DNA of 64,000 nucleotides from Bradyrhizobium barranii subsp. barranii (GTDB taxonomy: Bacteria; Pseudomonadota; Alphaproteobacteria; Rhizobiales; Xanthobacteraceae), in the NCBI RefSeq assembly GCF_017565645.3, contig NZ_CP086136.1, forward strand, positions 5,315,501-5,379,500, read 5' to 3'. The position numbers were made by a program, and so were the translations under genes. The notes beneath the pieces were generated by a model that did no database searches, was not told where the DNA came from, and worked only from the letters and a program-made list of their open reading frames with translations. This document shows, piece by piece, positions 39,547 to 46,100 of this stretch. Positions within the stretch are counted from its first letter, which is position 1; each line of letters opens with the position of its first letter.

Positions 39547-39894
39547 ATGAAAACCGCTTTTGCCGCGGCGCTCGCGCTCGCCTGTCTGGTCTCGAGCGCG
39601 GCCGCGGCCGAGATCTGCGAGGCCTCGCAATATGGCGTCGGCGACGGCTACCACGGCCGCCGCACGGCGTCCGGCGCCAGGTTCAACACGTTTGCGCGGG
39701 ATCCTTTCACGGTCGCGCACAAGTCGCGGCCGCTCGGGAGCGTCGTGACGATCACCAATCTTTCCAACGGCCGCGCGATCCGCGCCGTCGTCAACGATCG
39801 CGGGCCGTTCGTCCGCGGCCGCTGCGTCGATCTCGGTCGCGCCGGCGCGATCGCGCTCGGCATGGGCGACCTTGCCAGGGTCAGTGTCGAATGA
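39547..39894 (+). CDS. RlpA-like (DPBB) exported protein
   Basis: After a signal peptide (MKTAFAAALALACLVSSAAA), the 90-residue mature protein is a double-psi beta-barrel of the RlpA family: ASQYGVGDGYHGRRTASGAR, DPFTVAHKSRPLGSVVTI, NGRAIRAVVNDRGPFVRGRC, DLGRAGAIALGM. Bacterial RlpA is a lytic transglycosylase at the septum. A phage copy probably helps degrade or remodel peptidoglycan. The SPOR domain of cellular RlpA is missing. ATG 39547 is used rather than 39538 because GGGA is better spaced. Confidence 0.8.
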   Translation: MKTAFAAALALACLVSSAAAAEICEASQYGVGDGYHGRRTASGARFNTFARDPFTVAHKSRPLGSVVTITNLSNGRAIRAVVNDRGPFVRGRCVDLGRAGAIALGMGDLARVSVE

Positions 39895-40046
39895 GCGCCG
39901 ATCGCTGCCAGCGTTGCGCGCGGATCCTCGGCCGCCTGGGCGCGCTGCTGCTCGCGCCGGCCTGGCTGCTCTACGGCCTGGTGCTCGCCTGGGCGCGCCT
40001 CGGCGACCTGGTCGCGCAGCGCGGCGACCGGCGGCGCCGGCGATGA
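39891..40046 (+). CDS. Small basic membrane protein (51 aa)
   Basis: MSADRCQRCARILGRLGALL continues into LLAPAWLLYGLVLAWARLGD, one transmembrane helix, and ends in a run of arginines. ATGA overlaps join it to genes on both sides. A Cys pair CQRC precedes the membrane helix. Function is unknown; a holin-like or anti-holin-like role is conceivable. Confidence 0.55.
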   Translation: MSADRCQRCARILGRLGALLLAPAWLLYGLVLAWARLGDLVAQRGDRRRRR

Positions 40047-40126
40047 CGGCGCAGCTCGAGGCGATGGCGATCGCCGCAATCCTTCTGCTCGCCGCCTGGG
40101 CCGTCGAGGCCTGGCTCGAGGGCTGA
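40043..40126 (+). CDS. 27-residue membrane peptide
   Basis: MTAQLEAMAIAAILLLAAWA is followed by VEAWLEG, a single hydrophobic helix with acidic ends. The ATGA overlap with the previous gene and a clean stop 74 bases before the terminator suggest a real tiny gene at the end of the late operon. Function is unknown. Confidence 0.45.
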   Translation: MTAQLEAMAIAAILLLAAWAVEAWLEG

Positions 40127-40199
40127 CGAGATCCGGCCGGCCGCGTTGCTGCCGCGGTTGGCCGATGTGGCGCCTGGTTGGGGGACCGGGCGACGCGAG

Positions 40200-40233
40200 A
40201 AACCCGCCACGGGCGACCGTGGCGGGTTTTTTC
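40200..40233 (+). terminator. Rho-independent terminator ending the late operon
   Basis: AAACCCGCCAC (40200-40210) and GTGGCGGGTTT (40219-40229) pair perfectly over 11 bp around an 8-base loop, followed by TTT. It ends rightward late transcription 74 bases after the last gene. Confidence 0.9.
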
Positions 40234-40312
40234 GTGCGCGAGGCGACCGAGTGGCGGGCGGGGTGGTTTTAACGCATGGACGGGCCGCGCTGCGAATCCT
40301 GGCGCGGGTCTG

Positions 40313-40900
40313 TCATTCAAACCGGCGCGACATTGCCGGATGCGCGCGGTTCTTGACCTTGATCCAGTCGCAGGTGCGCGGCCGATAGCGCCGCTCGCGA
40401 TGCTTGGAAACGATCCCCTCGAGATTCATCCGGCAGGCCGCGTCGAACAGATCCGGGCCGATCGCGCCTGGCTCGAACGGCGCCACGAAGATTCCTTCGG
40501 CGCGGCCGCGCAGCAGCTTGCCGAGCTCGGCCTTGCGCTCGAACAGCGGCAGCTGGCGCAAATAGTCGCCGGCGAGGCCGACCAGGTCGAAGGCGTAGAG
40601 CTGCGCCTCGGCGTTGTGGCGGCCGGAATGCAGCGCGTCGAAATCCGAGACGCCGCGGAGGTCGAGCACCACGATCTCGCCGTCAATCGCGAAATCGTCC
40701 TGGCGCAGCTTGCGCGCGGTCTCGGCGATGAAGGGGAAGCGCCAGGTCCAGTCGAGGCCGGCCTTGGACTCGAGCCGGACGCGATCGCCGGCGCGCACCA
40801 GGCGGGCGCGGTATCCGTCATATTTGATTTCGTGGATCCAGTCGGGGCCGGACGGCACGGCCTTGGCGGCCTTGGGAACGCAAAACTCAAAGGGTCGCAT
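40313..40900 (-). CDS. ATP-dependent DNA ligase, adenylation domain only
   Basis: The 195-residue protein carries ligase motifs: motif I EIKYDGYRARL with catalytic Lys, motif III AIDGEIVVLD, motif IIIa LYAFDLV, motif IV EGIVSKHRERRYR and motif V DWIKVKN. It starts MRPFEFCVPKAAKAVPSGPDW, as in LigD-like ligases. The OB-fold domain that usually follows is absent, so it may bind nicks poorly or need a partner. It is last in the leftward accessory operon. Confidence 0.85.
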   Translation of the reverse strand: MRPFEFCVPKAAKAVPSGPDWIHEIKYDGYRARLVRAGDRVRLESKAGLDWTWRFPFIAETARKLRQDDFAIDGEIVVLDLRGVSDFDALHSGRHNAEAQLYAFDLVGLAGDYLRQLPLFERKAELGKLLRGRAEGIFVAPFEPGAIGPDLFDAACRMNLEGIVSKHRERRYRPRTCDWIKVKNRAHPAMSRRFE

Positions 40901-40953
40901 GGGGCGCAGATAAGCATCGCCGGAGCGGTGTCAACGCGCCGGCGGCCGCAGGC

Positions 40954-41172
40954 CTAGGGCGTCTCGGCGGCCTCGAGCTCGGCGACCAGGCGGCGCACCT
41001 TCGCCGGCGTCAGCAGCGGCAGCAGCAGCTCGACCGCGCGCGGGATCTCGAGCGGCTCGACCTGGCGCAGCATCTTGCGGAAATGCTGCGGCGTGATCCC
41101 GACCAGGCGCGCAAAGGCCTGTTGCGAGATCTCGAGGCGCGCCAGGTGCGCGCGCAGCTGGTCGGGCGTCAT
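40954..41172 (-). CDS. XRE-type HTH regulator (72 aa)
   Basis: The protein MTPDQLRAHLARLEISQQAF has HTH ISQQAFARLVGITPQHFRKM (residues 14-33), then a C-terminal helix. It is small, so it may act as a Cro-like autoregulator of the leftward accessory operon, whose promoter contains perfect palindromes (42472-42504). It overlaps the upstream gene by ATGA. Confidence 0.7.
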   Translation of the reverse strand: MTPDQLRAHLARLEISQQAFARLVGITPQHFRKMLRQVEPLEIPRAVELLLPLLTPAKVRRLVAELEAAETP

Positions 41173-41441
41173 ACGTGGCAAGCTTGGATCCTCGCGAGCT
41201 CTATGATCGCCTCGGCCTTGGCGTCGACCAGGCGCGCAAACTTCCGATCGAGCGTCTGGCCGTCTGGCATCACGACGTAGTAGGGCCGCAGCGCGGTCGG
41301 GTGCGATATCCCGCGGATCCATAGCCCATTGGGGGCGCCGGCGACCAGCATTTGCTGGTGAGCGCGGCAGACCGAGGGATGTCGGCGCCAGGTGATGCGG
41401 TTGATCCGCTCGGTCGCGGCCAGGTTAAATCCCGCGATCAT
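41169..41441 (-). CDS. Hypothetical protein of the attR-proximal operon (90 aa)
   Basis: MIAGFNLAATERINRITWRR and HPSVCRAHQQMLVAGAPNGL lead to PYYVVMPDGQTLDRKFARL and a C-terminal helix. It has the look of a small alpha/beta protein with CxxH-like spacing. No family is recognised. It is coupled to both neighbours by ATGA overlaps. Confidence 0.55.
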   Translation of the reverse strand: MIAGFNLAATERINRITWRRHPSVCRAHQQMLVAGAPNGLWIRGISHPTALRPYYVVMPDGQTLDRKFARLVDAKAEAIIELARIQACHV

Positions 41442-41953
41442 GCTGCGGCCTCGAGCTCGGGGTTTGCTGCGATCGGCGCGACCTGGTCGCGCAGCCAGGC
41501 GCCGAGCTGCTTGCGCTGCGCCAGGTAGGATCCGGTTGCGAAGGTCACGACGCCGGCGAGATCCGGCGCCTGGCGCAGCATGGTTTCGCCGAGCTGGCGG
41601 TATAGCGCGCCGCCGACGATGAAGGCCGAGCCTGCCTGGCGCACGGCCTGCTCGAGGCGCCAGGCGTGATTGCTGGTCGTCGAGATCCGAGTCGCGGCCT
41701 TGTCATCCATCTTGCGATCGTAAGTCTCGATCGCGAGGCCCGGCTCGAGGAAGCCGTACAGCGCCGAGATCGCGGCGACATTGGTCAGCGGAAAGCGCGA
41801 GGCCTTGACCTGGCGCCAGGTCGGGCCGTCGTAGAGATCCGCAAACCGCACCAGCTCGCCGCTCGCGACCTGGCGCTTTGTGCTCGAGCAGGACATCACG
41901 AGCAGGGGGCGGCCCTGCTCGATCGGGAAGGTGAAGGGTACGGGATAGCTCAT
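41438..41953 (-). CDS. YaaA/DUF6884-like protein
   Basis: The 171-residue protein starts MSYPVPFTFPIEQGRPLLVM, then SCSSTKRQVASGELVRFADL, YDGPTWRQVKASRFPLTNVA and ISALYGFLEPGLAIETYDRK. The SCS.TKR...DLY...W....(S/A)ALYG.L.P...I..YD pattern resembles DUF6884 and related YaaA-like folds, which are known from phages and from DNA-modification pathways. The biochemical role here is unknown. It is coupled to its neighbours by overlaps (TAATG, ATGA). Confidence 0.55.
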   Translation of the reverse strand: MSYPVPFTFPIEQGRPLLVMSCSSTKRQVASGELVRFADLYDGPTWRQVKASRFPLTNVAAISALYGFLEPGLAIETYDRKMDDKAATRISTTSNHAWRLEQAVRQAGSAFIVGGALYRQLGETMLRQAPDLAGVVTFATGSYLAQRKQLGAWLRDQVAPIAANPELEAAA

Positions 41954-42420
41954 TACGCGGCCTCGACCGAGACGATCGCGAGCAGGCGGCCGGTGACGCG
42001 GCGCGACGCCTTCTCGGCATTGGCGCGCGACATTGACCAGGCGGCGACGTGCGGCTCGAAATGCCCGGTCTTGAGGTAGTGCTCGAAATTTTCGATTGCG
42101 CGCTGGCGGCAGCGCTCGGCATAGGCGCTCCAATCGCCGGCGATGCGATCTTGGCTCGCCTCGATTTCTGCGCGCGAGAACGTCGTCGCGTTGTTCCAGC
42201 CTGGCGGGGTCACCGTGGCGCCGGGCGAGCATGTCGCCTTGAACGTGTCCCACTCGAAATTTGCGCGGTCGGTCCTGGTCGGCTGGTAGTCAAAGGCGCT
42301 CGCGCGGGCGGCCTGCTCGTCGTGCTGTGCGACGATGGCGAATTGATAGGGGCGCGGGCTCTTGCGGGTGCCGATGATCTTGCCCTGGTAGGTCGCGTTA
42401 AACTTGGTCGTCTTGGTCAT
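41953..42420 (-). CDS. Hypothetical protein, first gene of the attR-proximal operon (155 aa)
   Basis: From ATG 42420 (GAGG 8 bases upstream), the product reads MTKTTKFNATYQGKIIGTRK, SPRPYQFAIVAQHDEQAARA, a central TPPGWNNATTFSRAEIEASQ and a helical C-terminal half with many charged residues. No membrane segment is visible. The ORF would extend to 42480 without the ribosome site. No family is recognised. Confidence 0.6.
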   Translation of the reverse strand: MTKTTKFNATYQGKIIGTRKSPRPYQFAIVAQHDEQAARASAFDYQPTRTDRANFEWDTFKATCSPGATVTPPGWNNATTFSRAEIEASQDRIAGDWSAYAERCRQRAIENFEHYLKTGHFEPHVAAWSMSRANAEKASRRVTGRLLAIVSVEAA

Positions 42421-42471
42421 CTCGAGATCCTCGATTTCGGCCGGCGCACCAGCGCGCCGTCGATCGAGTAA

Positions 42472-42504
42472 ATAGCGCATTATGCGCTATATGTCTACAC
42501 ATAG
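42472..42504. promoter_or_regulatory. Perfect 19-bp palindrome plus second inverted repeat upstream of accessory operon
   Basis: ATAGCGCAT (42472-42480), central T, ATGCGCTAT (42482-42490) is a perfect palindrome. Overlapping it, CTATATGT (42487-42494) and ACACATAG (42497-42504) pair at 7 of 8 positions. The pair lies in front of the leftward operon's first gene, in an AT-richer stretch suited to a promoter. Confidence 0.65.
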
Positions 42505-42520
42505 CGTGTACGGTTTGTGG

Positions 42521-42703
42521 GATGCCAGCGCCGCGCACGTTTCGCTGTGCGAAATCAGTTCGGGAATTAGTTCGGTAATTTTGCCCGACATCGGCCGACA
42601 TCGGCCGGCTTTGTCCGGCACCCGTTCTAGTCGATCCGTGTACTAACAATATTTCGCAGGCGGCTTAAGCCTTGGATTTGCTTGGCTTTTTGCCTTGGAA
42701 AAA
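42521..42703. other. Right prophage end / attR region
   Basis: No gene is seen. The sequence turns less GC-rich near 42640-42700 and ends at the tRNA 3' terminus. The integration site is expected at this tRNA edge, but a core duplicate was not found on the left side of the window. Confidence 0.4.
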
Positions 42704-42780
42704 TGGCGATCCCAGCAGGACTCGAACCTGCAACCCGCGGAGTAGAAATCCGCTACTCTATCCAGTTGAGCTATGGGACC
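42704..42780 (-). tRNA. tRNA-Arg (anticodon TCT)
   Basis: The 77-base cloverleaf is complete. The acceptor stem GGTCCCA pairs with TGGGATC (one G-U). The D-arm, the anticodon loop TTTCTAC with anticodon TCT flanked by stem GCGGA/TCCGC, and the T-arm with GGTTCGAGTCC are all present. CCA is encoded. It reads AGA codons. It abuts the right end of the prophage, and its 3' end is the probable attachment site. Confidence 0.95.
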
Positions 42781-43183
42781 GTCTTGATGCCGGCCTCGGC
42801 TACCACCTTGCCGGTCTTCTATCACGCCAAATATGAAAAATCCGCAGCTTCGCCAAGTCTGAACCGAACCGTTTTCCTCAACGCCGCGACTAAGCGGAAC
42901 GGTGGGGTGTCAGGGTGCCGGGTTGAGCGGCAGCGGACTGGACGATGGATTACATCGCCGGGAACGCTGGCCAGCTTCCGGGACACGGCCGCCGGTCGAT
43001 CGGTCAGGTATGGCTGCGCCATCAGGACGGCGTGCGCGGTGATATCTCGATCGGTCTCCTCAGGGCTTGCCTTGTCATGGCGAATGCGACGATTTGCACC
43101 TTTGGTTCCATCGCCTTGAGTCCGTCACCTTTCCGCGCATTTCATGCTCACGCGGCGTTCGCCGCGATTTCCGGGAGCCCATT
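42781..43183. other. Intergenic region upstream of alpha-2-macroglobulin gene
   Basis: About 400 bases contain no supported gene. A rightward frame through the tRNA (42682-43119) is composed of Arg/Ser/Thr junk and overlaps the tRNA, so I do not accept it. The promoters of the tRNA and of the host operon must lie here; no clear consensus is seen. Confidence 0.5.
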
Positions 43184-46100
43184 ATGATCGGTCTTGTTCG
43201 CGCCGTCACACTCTGCGCCACGCTGGCGCTCGGCCTTAGCGCAGCGCAGGCCGCCGACAAGGCGTTCAAGCGCGACGACCTCGCCGATTCCGCGATCAAG
43301 CTGGAGGCCCAGATCAAGAGCGAAGCGGGGCCGGTCGCCAAGACCAGCGCGACGCTGCGCACCGACGCCGACGCCGCCTTCCGGCGCAATGATTTCCGCA
43401 CCGGGCTGTCGGTGCTCGGCCAGATCGCCGCGACCACGCCGGAGGATACCGGCAACTGGCTGCGGCTCGCCAAGGTGATCTTCCAGATCTCGCCGAAAAG
43501 CTCGAGCGAGCAGACGTTCCTGCTGGAGCGGGCCTCGACCGCCGCCTACATCGCCTACCAGCGCGCCGGCAATCCGGGCGAGGAGGCGGATGCGCTCGCC
43601 GTGCTCGGCAAGTCGCTGGCCGAACGCAAGCTGTGGCGGCCGGCGCTGGATGCGCTGCGGCTGTCGCTCGACATGCGCGAGGTCGCCGACGTTCGCGGCC
43701 AATACGAGAAGATGCGCGACGAGCACGGCTTCCGGCTGCTCGACTATACCGTAGACTCGGATTCGGCGAGCCCGCGCGCCTGCTTCCAGTTCTCGGAGGA
43801 GCTGGCCAAGCGCACCGATTTCGCGCCGTACCTCGCGCTGGCAGGCCAGGACAAGCCGGCGCTGTCGGCCGAAGGCAAGCAGCTCTGCGTCGACGGGCTG
43901 AAGCACGGCGAGCGCTACAACATCAATCTGCGCGCCGGCCTGCCGTCCACCGTGAAGGAGGGCCTGCCGAAATCCGCCGAGTTCAACGTCTATGTCCGCG
44001 ACCGCAAGCCGTTCGTGCGCTTCACCAGCCGCGCCTATGTGCTGCCGCGGACCGGCCAGCGCGGCATTCCCGTGGTCAGCGTCAACACGCCCGCCGTCAA
44101 CGTCAACGTCTTCAGGATCGGCGACCGCAACCTGATCAACACGGTGGTCGACAGCGATTTCCAGAAGACGCTGTCGCGCTACCAGCTCGCAGATCTCGGC
44201 GGCGAGCGCGGCGTCAAGGTCTGGACCGGCGAGCTTGCGACTGCGATGACGCTGAACCAGGACGTCACCACCGCATTCCCGGTCGACCAGGCGCTCGGCG
44301 AGCTCCAGCCCGGCGTCTATGTGATGACCGCCGCGGCCAAGGGGCCGGGCTCGGACGACGATTACCAGCTCGCGACGCAATGGTTCATCGTCTCAGACCT
44401 TGGGGTCACCGCCTATTCCGGCAATGACGGCATCCACGTCTTCGTCAATTCGCTGGCGTCGACCGACCCGGTCGGCAAGGCCGAGGTCCGGCTGGTCGCC
44501 CGCAACAACGAGATTCTGGCGACCCGCAAGACCGACGACGGCGGCCATGTGTTGTTCGAGGCGGGGCTCGCGCGCGGCGAGGGCGGCCTGTCGCCGGCGA
44601 TGCTCACGGTCACCGGCGAGAAGGCCGACTATGCCTTCCTGAGCCTGAAGACCTCGGCTTTCGACCTGTCCGACCGCGGCGTTTCGGGCCGGGCGGTGCC
44701 ATCGGGTGCTGACGCCTTCGTCTATGCCGAGCGCGGCGTTTATCGCTCTAGCGAGACCGTCTATCTCACTGCGCTTTTGCGCGACGGGCAGGGCAACGCC
44801 GTTGCCGGCGGGCCGCTGACGCTGGTGATCGAGCGCCCCGACGGCGTCGAATTCCGCCGCGCCGTGCTGGCCGACCAGGGCGCCGGCGGCCGCACGCTGT
44901 CCGTGCCGCTCAATTCGGCCGTCCCGACCGGGACCTGGCGGGTGCGTGCCTTCACCGATCCGAAGGGCTCGTCGGTCGGCGAAACCACCTTCATGGTCGA
45001 GGACTACGTCCCTGACCGGATCGAATTCGACTTGTCCGCCAAGGACAAGCTGATCAAAGCTAACGCTCCGGTGGAGCTCAAGGCGGATGGCCATTTCCTC
45101 TATGGCGCGCCGGCCTCCGGTCTCCAGCTCGAAGGCGACATGCTGGTCGCGCCCGCGAGCGAACGCCCGGGCTTTGCCGGCTACCAGTTCGGCGTCGCCG
45201 ACGAGGAGACCACCTCGAACGAACGCACGCCGCTGGAGAATTTGCCGGAAGCCGACGCCAATGGCGTTGCCACCTTCCCGGTGACGCTGGACAAGCAGCC
45301 GGCCTCGACGCGCCCGCAGGAAGCACAGATCTTCGTTCGCATGGTCGAGACCGGCGGCCGCGCCGTCGAGCGCAAGATCGTGCTGCCGGTCGCGCCCGCC
45401 AACGCCATGATAGGCATCAAGCCGCTGTTCGGCGACAAGAACGTCGCCGAGGGCGACAAGGCGGAGTTCGACGTCGTGTTCGTCTCGCCCGAAGGCGAGA
45501 GGCTGCGCCGCGATGGCCTGCGCTACGAGCTCCTGAAGATGGAGTCGCGCTACCAGTGGTATCGCCAGAACAATTACTGGGAGTACGAGCCGGTCAAATC
45601 GACTTCGCGCGTTTCCGACGGCGACCTGACGATCGCTGCCGACAAGCCGTCGCGGATTTCGCTGAGCCCGCAGCCCGGCCGCTACCGGCTCGATGTGAAG
45701 TCGAACGACGCCGACGGTCCGGTGACCTCGGTGCAGTTCGACGTCGGCTGGTATTCCGACGGCAGCGCCGATACGCCGGACCTGCTGGAGACCTCGATCG
45801 ACAAGCCGCAATACGCCTCCGGCGACACCATGACGGTGTCGGTGAACGTCCGCAGCGCCGGCAAGCTCACCGTCAACGTGCTCGGCGACCGACTGCTGAC
45901 GACGCAGACCATCGACGTCAAGGAAGGTACCGCGCAGGTGAGGCTGCCGGTCGGCAAGGACTGGGGCACCGGCGCCTATGTGGTGGCGACGCTGCGCCGC
46001 CCGCTCGATGCGGCTGCGCAACGCATGCCGGGCCGGGCGATCGGCCTGAAATGGTTCGGCATCGACAAGCAGACCCGCACGCTCCAGGTGAAGCTGACGC

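Larger units (their letters stand above)
1011..42703. mobile_element. HK97-type siphophage prophage, probably near complete
   Basis: The block contains integrase, repressor/Cro, replication, terminase, portal, protease, capsid, connector, tail, fibre, lysis and accessory genes in the usual order of lambdoid/HK97 siphophages. The right edge is placed at the 3' end of tRNA-Arg (42704). The left edge is placed just beyond the last gene of the integrase operon and is uncertain, because no copy of the tRNA 3' end was found between 1 and 1500. Tail genes resemble those of gene transfer agents (TAC pair, DUF2163-like protein), but terminase, integrase and lysis genes argue for a phage. Several frameshifts suggest partial decay or assembly error. 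Confidence 0.9.

Noticed and set aside
1..42703. Gene transfer agent instead of prophage
   Set aside because: Some tail genes resemble GTA genes, but integrase, repressor/Cro, replication genes and a full lysis cassette indicate a prophage.
42682..43119. A rightward open frame of 145 codons through the tRNA
   Set aside because: It overlaps the tRNA-Arg on the other strand, its first residues are the translated tRNA, and the rest has no coding character.
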